Positions 9,944 to 18,366 are shown, counted from the first letter of the stretch. The stretch is DNA of 64,000 nt from Vibrio hepatarius (GCF_001274785.1 NZ_LHPI01000001.1:62001-126000); one strand, 5' to 3'. Numbers and translations are program-made. Notes: generated from the letters alone by a model not told the origin.

Positions 9944-10867
9944 ATGTTATCGAAATTTAAATTGCTTAAACCTGCACTGATGATGACACTTGTTCTGACT
10001 CTAAGTGCATGTGCCTCAAAAGAGTCTATCAAACTGGTTGGTGAATACGCTAAGCAGTCTGCAAAAGTGCAGCAAACCTTGCACTCTATGTATGATTCGG
10101 CTGACGAGGCGAGGGTGAACGCTGTACTTGCTGGCGCGGTTCGCGACGGGATCCCCACCAGTCAGTTGGACGTTGAGTTGATCGACAGCCAAGGCCAGCG
10201 AACGGCGCTCGACAGTTTGCTCCAATACTCAAAAGCACTGCATTCGTTGGCAGCGTATGATTTTGGCGCAGATATCGATGAGGAGACTGCTGATATAAAC
10301 TCATCGCTGGTGTCGATTGCTGACAACCCACTGGTTGAAGATGTTACCCAAGATCAGGTGCAAGTTGCCTCGATGGCGATTAATGCGTTGGCACGCGCCT
10401 CTACGGAATCTTCTCGCTACAAGGCGCTCAAGCAGGTGATGAGCACATCACAGCCTGTGGTCAACTCGACCATCAGTGTGTTGCGTGAAGAACTCCCTGC
10501 TTGGCAAGCGGCGCTGCAATATTCGTTGAATAAAGAACTCAATCTACGCACTTATCTGCTCAACAATCCCAACCGCTGTGAAGTGGTTAACGATATACGT
10601 TGCGTGACGTTTCACCACACTTTAGAAGAGCGTATGGATGCCTATCGCAAAGCCTATCAACTAAAACAGACGTTAGTTCAGTTGGACGATCAGTTTGCCA
10701 AGTTGGATGAGGCGTTAGCCGGGTTACTCGAGCTAAATAGCGCGATTGTGACCTCTTTGAATGTTGACGATGACGTCAGTCTCAAAGCGGCGAAAAGAGC
10801 GTTAAGAAGCAGTAAGCGTCAGGTTGATGCGATTAAACAATTCAACAAAAGCCTCAAGGAAGAGTAA
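9944..10867 (+). CDS. Uncharacterised lipoprotein
   Basis: 307-aa predicted lipoprotein. A basic N-terminus, hydrophobic stretch and lipobox LSAC (Cys23) indicate Lgt/LspA processing and membrane anchoring. The mature part is mostly helical, with a long Gln/Lys/Leu-rich C-terminal half and one Cys pair at about residues 214-221 (CEVVNDIRC) that could form a periplasmic disulfide. I do not recognise the family. Its stop codon abuts the start of the next gene with no gap, so the two are translationally coupled and probably act together. Confidence 0.8.
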   Translation: MLSKFKLLKPALMMTLVLTLSACASKESIKLVGEYAKQSAKVQQTLHSMYDSADEARVNAVLAGAVRDGIPTSQLDVELIDSQGQRTALDSLLQYSKALHSLAAYDFGADIDEETADINSSLVSIADNPLVEDVTQDQVQVASMAINALARASTESSRYKALKQVMSTSQPVVNSTISVLREELPAWQAALQYSLNKELNLRTYLLNNPNRCEVVNDIRCVTFHHTLEERMDAYRKAYQLKQTLVQLDDQFAKLDEALAGLLELNSAIVTSLNVDDDVSLKAAKRALRSSKRQVDAIKQFNKSLKEE

Positions 10868-11197
10868 ATGAAGATCGTTGAACAGTCTTACATTGAGACA
10901 AAAGCAATCTACGATAAATTGGATCAATACCTGAGTCGTATTCTTATCGACCCAGAGCAAGAAGCGTTGCTAAAACAAATGGAAGCATTGGGAGAGGTGC
11001 TGTACCAATTTCACCTCAGAATCATTGAGGAAAACTCGGCGTTGCTGAACAAAGAACAATGTGAATTTCAGCGCCTAATCGACTGCGCGCAAGAGGCTAA
11101 TGCTGCATTAGATAAGAAAGTGGGACAAGTTGAAAAGTTAGCAAAAATTGCGAAAAAAGTGGATAAAATTCTCGAACAAGTCGCTAAGTTGTTTTAA
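10868..11197 (+). CDS. Small helical protein coupled to the lipoprotein
   Basis: 109 aa, no signal peptide, strongly helical with heptad-like Leu/Ile spacing and a Lys-rich C-terminus (KLAKIAKKVDKILEQV), so probably a coiled coil or helical bundle. The family is not recognised. Translation starts directly after the lipoprotein stop codon. The last 14 bp overlap the 3' end of the convergent FhuF-like gene. Confidence 0.7.
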   Translation: MKIVEQSYIETKAIYDKLDQYLSRILIDPEQEALLKQMEALGEVLYQFHLRIIEENSALLNKEQCEFQRLIDCAQEANAALDKKVGQVEKLAKIAKKVDKILEQVAKLF

Positions 11198-11942
11198 TAC
11201 CTACTGCGCGTTTAGGCTGTTTATTGTCTGGATGACGAGGGCAGTCTGCACACAGTTTACGACCTTGGCACTTATAAACTAAGCAACAACTGGTGCGAAT
11301 AAGTTTAAGCGAGTTTTCATCGTGACCACTTTTAAGTGACTCCGCAAGTTTCTCGGGCAGCCCACAGGCGTTGAGCCACAACTTTGCGTGAGCACGTATC
11401 TCATCGCGAGTCAGCTCTGGCGTTAGTTGACTGAGTTTGACCAAACAAGCCAATACACCATCGGCAAATAAATGGTTGGTGAAACCCGGACGCACTCGCA
11501 CCCATTGATTCATTTCATCTCGATAAAAATCGAACAACTGCTTGAGCTGTTCGCCCGCCGCGTAGATCAACTGCTCTCTTTTTCCTTCACGATAGCCAGT
11601 ATCGGCAAACTGAAAGCCACTGATAAAGTTTGTTTGCACTGTTTGGCCAATTGAGCGCAGTTCAGGTAAACCACGGCAGGCATAAATCGCCACAAACGCG
11701 ACGTAAATCGGTTGCCAGCAAAGTAAAGTCCAAGTTCTGGTTAACCAGTACGCCGCGCCCGCTTCTGGATGAGCGCGTTTTAACTCTTCATACAATTTTT
11801 GAATCGTGTCTGAGCAAGGCTGCTCGAAATAGAGTAAGTCGGTTTGATTAGGAGCAGACGAAAGCGCCACTTTACCGTCAAGGTAAGGCGTGATTTGTCG
11901 TGCGTGTTCAAACAATTGCTCAAAAAAAGGTGATGGACTCAT
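11184..11942 (-). CDS. FhuF-like [2Fe-2S] ferric-siderophore reductase
   Basis: 252 aa. The C-terminus carries CC-x10-C-x2-C (CCLVYKCQGRKLCADC), the unusual iron-sulfur ligand pattern of FhuF family reductases, which release iron from imported ferric siderophores in the cytoplasm. I chose the ATG at 11942 over an upstream GTG (11954), because a GGTGA element lies upstream of it. It is divergent from a decayed TonB-dependent receptor with a Fur-box-like site between them, as expected for an iron-regulated siderophore locus. The substrate siderophore cannot be named, and no permease or binding protein is nearby. Confidence 0.82.
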   Translation of the reverse strand: MSPSPFFEQLFEHARQITPYLDGKVALSSAPNQTDLLYFEQPCSDTIQKLYEELKRAHPEAGAAYWLTRTWTLLCWQPIYVAFVAIYACRGLPELRSIGQTVQTNFISGFQFADTGYREGKREQLIYAAGEQLKQLFDFYRDEMNQWVRVRPGFTNHLFADGVLACLVKLSQLTPELTRDEIRAHAKLWLNACGLPEKLAESLKSGHDENSLKLIRTSCCLVYKCQGRKLCADCPRHPDNKQPKRAVGIKTT

Positions 11943-12085
11943 ATTGCGTTTCACCGCTTGTCAGATGAATGAGTAGGGTTGCCTACATTGGCGTTTCTTA
12001 CTGCGGGTTATCTGAGGAAGTGGTTTCATAGGTTTTGTTACAACACGTCCAATATAAAAGATTAAATTTATATTGCAAACATAAA

Positions 12086-12100
12086 TGATATTTGTTTTCA
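12086..12100. promoter_or_regulatory. Candidate Fur box
   Basis: TGATATTTGTTTTCA matches the 7-1-7 Fur consensus TGANAATNATTNTCA at 9 of 11 defined positions. It sits 43 bp before the receptor remnant and in the divergent intergenic region of the FhuF-like gene. Confidence 0.6.
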
Positions 12101-12142
12101 TTCGCAACCGTTATATTTAATCAACTCAAATGGAATTGAAGA

Positions 12143-12256
12143 ATGAACAAGCTGTTTGATGAGGATTATTACTTCCGCGGTATTGATACCAGTCCAGTTG
12201 GTCGATACTCAGCACTGGGGCGTTCATACACGCTTGATTTGAACTACCAGTTCTAA
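12143..12256 (+). pseudogene. Remnant of a TonB-dependent siderophore receptor (C-terminal beta strands)
   Basis: 37 codons with its own ATG and a purine-rich ribosome site. The peptide reads NKLFDEDYYF, then RGIDTSPVGRY, then GRSYTLDLNYQF. This is the typical last segment of TonB-dependent outer-membrane receptors: an NLFD-like start of the penultimate strand, a GRS turn, and a final strand ending in Phe. A full receptor is about 700 aa, so roughly 95 percent is missing, apparently by an internal deletion that left promoter, start codon and C-terminus joined in frame. The neighbouring FhuF-like reductase and the Fur-box-like site support the reading. A short functional peptide cannot be excluded but seems unlikely. 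Confidence 0.65.
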
Positions 12257-12275
12257 CTCGTTTGATCGAAAAGTA

Positions 12276-12300
12276 AAAGCCGCCAGTTGTTGGCGGCTTT
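12276..12300. terminator. Terminator between receptor remnant and msrA
   Basis: Perfect 10-bp stem AAAGCCGCCA / TGGCGGCTTT with a 5-nt loop, followed by CTTGTTTCTT. It serves the convergent genes on both sides. Confidence 0.8.
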
Positions 12301-12312
12301 CTTGTTTCTTGG

Positions 12313-12798
12313 TTACGAGCGGTTTTTGTATTTGTACAGCAAATCCAACGGCAGGTGACAGTAGCTGTGATCTGCCGGGTGCAGCGTTAGCCTGTTCTGA
12401 TGCTCTTCATCGCTTTTGACGTAGTTCGTCAGTGGCAAGATTTCCAGCGCGATGCGTTCGGCATCTTCTCTGGCGGCAATATGTTGTTTGACACGCTCTA
12501 GGTACGTTGGGTTGGTGCTGTATACACCAGTGCGGTACTTTTTACCGACATCGTTTCCTTGCTTGTCTACGCTGTAAGGGTCGATGATTTCGAACAGATA
12601 GTCGACCAAGCGTTCAATATGCACTTGGCTTGGGTCAAACTCAACCCTTACGCATTCCGCGTAGCCATCGTAGTCGCTGGATGTGGTATTTGTGGCGCCA
12701 TTAGCGCGACCCGCTTCGGTTGAGCTAACACCCGGCACGTGTTTAAGAAATTCCTGAACGCCCCAAAGGCAGCCACCAGCAAGATAAATCTGTTCCAT
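12313..12798 (-). CDS. msrA: Peptide-methionine (S)-S-oxide reductase
   Basis: 161-aa cytoplasmic repair enzyme that reduces the S-epimer of methionine sulfoxide in proteins and free. Catalytic Cys10 lies in GGCLWG (family GCFWG, here Phe to Leu). The QGNDVGKKYRTG segment and the EEHQ motif near the C-terminus are family hallmarks. Length is that of short-form MsrA without the long N-terminal extension of E. coli MsrA. It is a single gene whose role would be oxidative stress repair. Confidence 0.92.
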   Translation of the reverse strand: MEQIYLAGGCLWGVQEFLKHVPGVSSTEAGRANGATNTTSSDYDGYAECVRVEFDPSQVHIERLVDYLFEIIDPYSVDKQGNDVGKKYRTGVYSTNPTYLERVKQHIAAREDAERIALEILPLTNYVKSDEEHQNRLTLHPADHSYCHLPLDLLYKYKNRS

Positions 12799-12898
12799 CT
12801 GAAAAATACGCTTGAGTTAGTGTTGAGCAGACTCTAGCAAAGTTAGCCGATTAGGTTAACCAGCAACGGTGTTTAAGTCGTGATGTGATGCTCTTAAA

Positions 12899-13567
12899 CT
12901 ACATACCATAATAGGTAGAAAGGTAGACCAGCACCGCTTCACGGTCATCGGGATTGAGTTCATCCATACCTTGTTCTTCGACCATCCAATCGAGCGTTTC
13001 GTCCCACCTTTGTTTACTCAGTCCTTGTTGGGTGACCAAATGCAATGAATGACAAGCCGAGCACACCGACGCGACCAATGCCATATTCTCTCCCGGCGCT
13101 AATATTCCATCGCCCACAGATTTAATAGCGCTGCCAGCCGATTTTGTTACCCAGTTTGCCGGAGTCGGGTTTTTCGTCGCCAGCCAAGCGATAATCGCGG
13201 CGCGCGCTCCGGGGTCTTTTATGCCGGGAAAGACCATGTTCGTGCCGGGTGCGTATTCGTTTGGCGCTAAGAGAAACGCATCCAATTTGTTTGCATCCCA
13301 TTTGCCGTCGAGCTTTTTGAGCGCATCGCTATAGTTGAAACCTTCGGCGCTGGCGATATCACGCTGTGCGATTCCCCACAGTGGTGGACCTACCACCGCG
13401 ATGCCATCCGGTTCGAATTGGTGACACGCCTCGCAAACCATCGCTTGTTGCTCGCCCGCTTGAATAAGTGCCTCATCGGCGCTGCTCGGCAAACTTACCA
13501 GCATCGCAACAGCAAAAGAGAGCGGGATAACCCGCCCTAATTGATGAGTGCAGTTCACGATACTCAC
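12899..13567 (-). CDS. Di-haem cytochrome c, partner of sulfite dehydrogenase
   Basis: 222 aa, exported (hydrophobic segment about 12-30 ending in SSADEA). It has two haem c sites: CEACH (45-49) with a following class I cytochrome c fold including MVFPG (Met axial ligand), and CSACH near residue 170 in a second domain resembling SorB-like subunits. It overlaps the upstream molybdoenzyme gene by 4 bp (ATGA), so the two are translationally coupled. It probably takes electrons from the sulfite dehydrogenase in the periplasm and passes them to the respiratory chain (inference from family and context). Confidence 0.87.
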   Translation of the reverse strand: MSIVNCTHQLGRVIPLSFAVAMLVSLPSSADEALIQAGEQQAMVCEACHQFEPDGIAVVGPPLWGIAQRDIASAEGFNYSDALKKLDGKWDANKLDAFLLAPNEYAPGTNMVFPGIKDPGARAAIIAWLATKNPTPANWVTKSAGSAIKSVGDGILAPGENMALVASVCSACHSLHLVTQQGLSKQRWDETLDWMVEEQGMDELNPDDREAVLVYLSTYYGM

Positions 13568-14877
13568 CCCTTAACGACCAGTGCGATACGGTGGAAAGTA
13601 TTGTTTAGGTAGCCTTTCGGATTCCAAGCGATAGCAAACGGCTGGCTGATACCTTGGTCGTCGGTCGCTTTCACCCAAACTTCGTAATAACCCGCTTGCG
13701 GGAATTTCACTTTGGCGTTGAAAGTTTGCCATGCACCTGTATTGGCAGGCGCTGCGAGATCTGCGTCCATCCAAGTGGCACCAAAATCGATTGAAAGCTG
13801 CACTTTATCGACTTTGCGGTCGCCAGACCAAGCGTGACCGCGAACTGCGACTTCATTGCCCATCACCTCGGTATTTGTTTGCGGCGAGGTGATCAAGGAT
13901 TTCACTGGCATGCGTTCGATGATGTCGAAATCTTCGGTCGCCACTTTTTCACCGGGTGCGACTGGACGGTTTGGAACTCGGTAAGAAGTGCCGGTCATTT
14001 TCGGACCATCGTGTATCTGGTCGCGAATCTCTATCCGTGTCAGCCATTTTTGCGAGCACGAGCCAGGCCAACCCGGTACAACCAAGCGCAACGGTGCGCC
14101 GTTCATTGGGTGTAATGGCTCGCCATTTTGGGCAAAGGCGATAAGGTTTTCACTGCTCAGGGCTTTGGCAATCGGCACGCCGCGAGAAATGGGCAGTTTA
14201 TCGGCTTTACCAGACAGGTGTTTGTCTGCGCCATAATGTGCGGTGTAGACAGCACCAACTTTAAGTCCCGCGGCTTTGAGCACATCCGCTAACCTTACCC
14301 CTGTCCAGCTAGAGCAAGCTACCGCGCCATAAGTCCATTGGTTACCGGTGGCTTTCGGGTCAAAGAAGGCTCGGCCATTACCACCACATTCAACCACCAG
14401 TTGTTGCTCGACTACTTCAAAGTTTTTTTTCAAATCGGCGATCGATAACGTCATCGGTTTATCGACTAAACCATCGATGGTCAGCGTCCAATTGTCGGCG
14501 TCGACGTCGGTTGGTGGAATGCCGTTGTTACGGATAAAGTGTCGACGGGTTGGAGTCACATCATCGTTAAGTAGGTGAGGGGGTGTTTCGGCGTTCATCG
14601 GGCGGTCATTGAGAACAGTTAAGCCGTCTTTTCCTTCGATCATCACATCATCGAGCCCTTCTGCAAACGCAGCAGGGATAATTCCGGCAGGCATGTTGCG
14701 GTGGAATGGAATTGCACCGCCCAGCACCGCGGCCATTGTCGCTAATCCAGCACCTTTTAAAAAGCCGCGTCGGTCTGGGTAACTCACGCGTCCAAAGACT
14801 TTTTCGTCCGCAGATTCTGGGTTCTTCTCGTAATATTTATAGATGCCCTGCGGGTTGTTTTTCTCGTTCTTACTCAT
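13564..14877 (-). CDS. Sulfite dehydrogenase molybdopterin subunit (SorA/SoxC-like)
   Basis: 437 aa. The Tat signal has the twin-arginine pair Arg36-Arg37 in RRGFLKG followed by a hydrophobic stretch, so the folded cofactor-loaded protein is exported. The Mo-binding sulfite oxidase domain contains Cys164 in VVECGGNGRAFF, the expected cysteine ligand of molybdenum, and RLVVPGWPG. A C-terminal Mo-co dimerisation domain follows (about 310-437; VRGHAWSGDRKV). Family members oxidise sulfite to sulfate with a cytochrome c acceptor, and the coupled di-haem cytochrome fits. Activity on another sulfur compound is possible. Confidence 0.88.
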   Translation of the reverse strand: MSKNEKNNPQGIYKYYEKNPESADEKVFGRVSYPDRRGFLKGAGLATMAAVLGGAIPFHRNMPAGIIPAAFAEGLDDVMIEGKDGLTVLNDRPMNAETPPHLLNDDVTPTRRHFIRNNGIPPTDVDADNWTLTIDGLVDKPMTLSIADLKKNFEVVEQQLVVECGGNGRAFFDPKATGNQWTYGAVACSSWTGVRLADVLKAAGLKVGAVYTAHYGADKHLSGKADKLPISRGVPIAKALSSENLIAFAQNGEPLHPMNGAPLRLVVPGWPGSCSQKWLTRIEIRDQIHDGPKMTGTSYRVPNRPVAPGEKVATEDFDIIERMPVKSLITSPQTNTEVMGNEVAVRGHAWSGDRKVDKVQLSIDFGATWMDADLAAPANTGAWQTFNAKVKFPQAGYYEVWVKATDDQGISQPFAIAWNPKGYLNNTFHRIALVVKG

Positions 14878-15316
14878 GTTGCGTTCCTTTGTCGGTCAAC
14901 GCCCAAGAAGCTGAACCTCTACGCCATCTACAGCTCGGTAGCGCGTGCAACCAATCTCTCACTGATACTTACCTATTCGGTCGTTCATCTCTAAATTTAG
15001 TTGACGATCTCTGGACTTCACAATAATTGCTTTAAGAAACGCTAATGTTGGCTTTCAGGTATCTCCTTAACCTTATTCCAGTCGGAATGGCTTGAACAAT
15101 GAAGCTCACAGCGTGATGTCCATATTTTGCCTACGGTTGCATTGATGTTTTTGTCATTATCGACAGAAAAAAGACACATTAGGCAAGTAACTCGTCATTT
15201 TAGGCAAAACGAGATTGGCTCCAATTCTTATACTGGATTCCAAGTTAAGAGTTAAGGCTAGCGCCGTTTACCTAGCTACTCTTGCTAACATTAAATTCTA
15301 ATAAGGAGCTACGGCC
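14878..15316. promoter_or_regulatory. Divergent intergenic region with repeated TAGGCAA elements
   Basis: 439 bp without a gene. It holds TTTTGCCTA at 15125-15133 (inverted) and two direct TAGGCAA copies at 15180-15186 and 15201-15207, exactly 21 bp apart. A -10-like TATACT lies at 15229-15234; its -35 position (15206-15211) overlaps the promoter-proximal copy. This is the layout of AraC-type activator sites, and the likely binder is the AraC family protein encoded at 17354 (inference). Confidence 0.6.
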
Positions 15317-16234
15317 ATGAATAATAAAGTCACCTTCCCAAATACGAATGGTTTGAACATTACGCTAGCTGGATTGATTAATTTCCCTGCTGATTTCGAT
15401 GAAAACCAAACTTATCCAGCCATTGTTGTGTCTCACCCAGGTGGTGGCGTTAAAGAGCAGACCGCAGGTACTTATGCGAAGAAATTGGCGGAGCAAGGCT
15501 TTATTGCCATCGCGTACGACGCTTCTTATCAAGGCGAAAGTACGGGTGAACCGCGTCAGCTAGAAAACCCTCATGTCCGAACTGAAGACGTCAGCGCGGT
15601 GATCGATTACCTCACAACCTTGGATTACGTCGACAATGATCGTATCGGTGCGATGGGGATCTGTGCGGGTGCGGGTTATTCTGCAAACGCTGCGATTAAT
15701 GACCGTCGCATCAAAGCGCTGGGTACGGTGAGTATGGTCAACATTGGTCAGATGTTCCGCAACGGTTGGGACAATAACGTAAAAGATAGCGACGCGCTTC
15801 CTTACATCGAAGCGGGTTCTGGATTCCGTACCTCTGATGCGAGCGGCGCAGAAATTGCGACAATCCCTCTCGCTCCGATGAAAGAAGAGGACGCGCCAAA
15901 CGAAGAGTTACGTCAAGCGTGGGAATATTATCACACCGACCGCGCTGCCTATTGCACCGCGCCTGGTTTTGCCACTGCCCGCAGCCTAAACCAGATCATT
16001 ACTTATGATGCGTTTTTCAAAGCAGAAGCTTTCTTGACTCAACCACTGCTCACTGTTGTGGGGAGCGAAGCTGGTAGCAAATGGATGAGTGATGATTTGA
16101 TGGCGCGTGCCGCGAGTAACGACAAGCAAATGTACGTGGTCGACGGTGCAAACCACATGAATCTCTACGATGGCGAATCAGAAATTGCAGAAGCCGTCGG
16201 CGTATTGGCGCCTTTCTTTCAGCGTACCCTGTAA
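15317..16234 (+). CDS. Alpha/beta hydrolase with cysteine nucleophile (first paralogue)
   Basis: 305-aa cytoplasmic alpha/beta hydrolase of the dienelactone-hydrolase/YcjY-like group. The nucleophile elbow reads GICAGAG, putting Cys116 where lipases have Ser. The His candidate is His280 in GANHMNLYD. SHPGGG near residue 40 is the oxyanion-hole region and DASYQGES follows. The natural substrate is unknown. It is first in a two-gene set with a paralogue downstream, then an AraC-type regulator. A good ribosome site (AAGGAG) precedes the ATG. Confidence 0.85.
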   Translation: MNNKVTFPNTNGLNITLAGLINFPADFDENQTYPAIVVSHPGGGVKEQTAGTYAKKLAEQGFIAIAYDASYQGESTGEPRQLENPHVRTEDVSAVIDYLTTLDYVDNDRIGAMGICAGAGYSANAAINDRRIKALGTVSMVNIGQMFRNGWDNNVKDSDALPYIEAGSGFRTSDASGAEIATIPLAPMKEEDAPNEELRQAWEYYHTDRAAYCTAPGFATARSLNQIITYDAFFKAEAFLTQPLLTVVGSEAGSKWMSDDLMARAASNDKQMYVVDGANHMNLYDGESEIAEAVGVLAPFFQRTL

Positions 16235-16260
16235 CGCATATCAAACTGAATAATTTTAGC

Positions 16261-16284
16261 AGAGCACAGCGAGTGCTGTGCTCT
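16261..16284 (+). other. Intercistronic hairpin between the hydrolase paralogues
   Basis: Perfect 10-bp inverted repeat AGAGCACAGC / GCTGTGCTCT with loop GAGT and no T run. It more likely sets mRNA stability or partial read-through than full termination. Confidence 0.6.
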
Positions 16285-16307
16285 AACGCTGCGTTTGGAG
16301 AGCAAAC

Positions 16308-17243
16308 ATGAATAACAAGAAAGTCACTTTTAGAAATGCTGATATGGCTTGGGATATGTCAGCTTTGATTCTCTTTCCACAAGGCTTTGATAAATCAAAA
16401 CGTTACCCAACTATGATTAGCGTGCACCCATTTGGCAGTTGTAAAGAGCAAACATCAAGTGCCGTGTACGGCAAGGCTCTGGCTGAATTGGGTTACGTTG
16501 TGATCGCGTTTGATGCGAGTTTTCAAGGTGAATCAGGTGGTGTCCCTCGTTACGTTGAAGACCCTAGTCAGCGCGTCGAAGATATCAGTCGAGCCATTGA
16601 CTATGCGGTAAATCTACCTTACGTCGATCAAGACCGTATTGGTGCCCTTGGGATTTGCGGTGGAGGTGCTTACGTATTCAGTGCGGCTTTAACCGAAAAG
16701 CGCCTAAAAGCCGTTGTTGGTATCACGCCCGTGAACTTAGGTCGCTTGTTCCGCGAAGGTTTCAGTGAGTACAACCCGATCGGTGCACTGGAATCTATGG
16801 CGGCGCAGCGAACGGCTGAAGCGCAAGGTGCAGAGTTGCAAGTGAATGAGCTGCTTCCGCCTAGCGTTGAATTTGCCAGAGAAAATGGATTAACGGATCG
16901 AGATGTCTGTGAAGCAACGGATTACTACAAAACGGCGCGAGGACAAAGCGAAGGCGGAGCGACACGAATGCTGTTCTCTCATGCGCAGAAAACACTGAGT
17001 TGGGACGCGTTTGCGTTCGCTGAGACTTTAATGACACAGCCAGTTATGGCCGTTGTAGGACGAAAAGTCGGCGCGTTTGGCGCGTATCGAGATGGACAAG
17101 AAATCTACGGAAAGTCTGTCGCCTCGAAAGATCGCCAGTTAGTGGAACTTCAAGATTGGTCGCACTACGATCTCTATGATCATCCTGAGGCTGTTCGTAT
17201 TGCAATGGATAGCATTGAACCTTTCTTAAATAAACACCTTTAA
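16308..17243 (+). CDS. Alpha/beta hydrolase with cysteine nucleophile (second paralogue)
   Basis: 311 aa, clearly paralogous to the preceding gene: shared start MNNK-VTF, the SVHPFGS/SHPGGG region, FDASFQGES and the elbow LGICGGGAY with Cys117. The catalytic His candidate is His286 in WSHYDLYD. Both members keep Cys rather than Ser, so this looks selected rather than accidental. The sequences have diverged widely, which suggests different substrates or a heteromeric function. Function unknown. Confidence 0.85.
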   Translation: MNNKKVTFRNADMAWDMSALILFPQGFDKSKRYPTMISVHPFGSCKEQTSSAVYGKALAELGYVVIAFDASFQGESGGVPRYVEDPSQRVEDISRAIDYAVNLPYVDQDRIGALGICGGGAYVFSAALTEKRLKAVVGITPVNLGRLFREGFSEYNPIGALESMAAQRTAEAQGAELQVNELLPPSVEFARENGLTDRDVCEATDYYKTARGQSEGGATRMLFSHAQKTLSWDAFAFAETLMTQPVMAVVGRKVGAFGAYRDGQEIYGKSVASKDRQLVELQDWSHYDLYDHPEAVRIAMDSIEPFLNKHL

Positions 17244-17252
17244 TTAGGGTGT

Positions 17253-17290
17253 GTTGTCATTGATAGCGACAAGAGGCTATCAATGACAAC
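17253..17290. repeat. Perfect 15-bp inverted repeat upstream of the AraC-type gene
   Basis: The left arm 17253-17267 (GTTGTCATTGATAGC) is fully complementary to 17276-17290 across an 8-nt spacer. No T run follows (GGGAAAGGG). It could end hydrolase transcripts as a processed stem-loop or act as an operator of the regulator gene. Confidence 0.7.
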
Positions 17291-17353
17291 GGGAAAGGGT
17301 ATAGTCAGTTTAATAAAAGAAACAATGTGTTAGACAAGTAGAGGTTTTGTCGG

Positions 17354-18253
17354 ATGTTAATAACAAGCGGTAGCAGCATGATTCAGTCGTTAGCCGACAA
17401 AGCGTTTGCACACGGAAAAAGAGAAGGGGACCACAGCACAAGTATTCCCGGATTGACGGTACATATCAGGAATAAGCCGACTGAACCGCTGCATTGCATT
17501 TACACCTTAAGTTTGTCGATGATATTACAGGGCAGTAAGCAGTTGTCGGTAGAAGACGAGTTGATCTCTTGCGCTGCAGGGCAATCCATGTTGACCACCT
17601 TTGATTTGCCTGTGGTTTCGCATGTCACCGAAGCAACCAGACACAAGTCATTCATCGCCTTGGTATTGAAGCTGGATTACGCTTTAATCATGCAAACCTG
17701 CGCTGAGCTTGAAATAGAAAAACCATCCAAAGATTTAAAGTATCAACCGATATCATCCCATGATATTGATGCAGGACTATGTGGTGCAATGAGCCGGCTT
17801 TTGGGTTTACAGCAAGATCCAGAATATCTGGACAGTTTGTCCCCTTTGATAAAAAAAGAAATCATCATTCGCTTGCTACAAAGCCCACATGGCATGCATC
17901 TAAGGCATATGGCGTCTGCTGGTGCACCAAGTAATCAAATCTTAAATACGGTGACTTGGATGAAACAGAACTTTACTCAGTCTGTGGGAATCGACGAGCT
18001 GGCTCAGCAAGCTCATATGAGTGCGTCTACTTTTCGCCAGCACTTTAAATCTCTAACGGGAAGTAGTCCATTGCAGTACTTAAAGCACTTACGGCTGCAA
18101 GAAGCGCGAGACCAGATGCTATTAAATGGGTTAGATGCAAGCCAGGCAAGTGGTTTTGTCGGTTATGAAAGCGCCTCTCAGTTTAGCCGTGAATACAGTC
18201 GTCTATTTGGGCTACCGCCGCAAAAGGATATCCAGCGATTGAAGCTCTCATGA
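17354..18253 (+). CDS. AraC family transcriptional regulator
   Basis: 299 aa. The N-terminal part (about 20-180) resembles the AraC_N ligand-binding domain of YqhC-like regulators (IYTLSLSMILQGSKQL). The C-terminal part (about 200-295) has two helix-turn-helix motifs, including IDELAQQAHMSASTFRQHFK and the second helix FVGYESASQFSREYSRLFG. It lies just downstream of the two hydrolases in the same direction. A TTAGACAAG element about 19 bp before its start resembles the TAGGCAA repeats before the first hydrolase, so it may control both itself and them (inference). Confidence 0.88.
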   Translation: MLITSGSSMIQSLADKAFAHGKREGDHSTSIPGLTVHIRNKPTEPLHCIYTLSLSMILQGSKQLSVEDELISCAAGQSMLTTFDLPVVSHVTEATRHKSFIALVLKLDYALIMQTCAELEIEKPSKDLKYQPISSHDIDAGLCGAMSRLLGLQQDPEYLDSLSPLIKKEIIIRLLQSPHGMHLRHMASAGAPSNQILNTVTWMKQNFTQSVGIDELAQQAHMSASTFRQHFKSLTGSSPLQYLKHLRLQEARDQMLLNGLDASQASGFVGYESASQFSREYSRLFGLPPQKDIQRLKLS

Positions 18254-18366
18254 ACCGTGGTTCAACACTGACTGCTATGATTTGTTGAGAGTAACGCGTT
18301 CAATCTTGCAGGATGCGATGCTACACTGCCGCTCAGTTTTATGGTGTGTTTAGAAAAGGAAAGATG

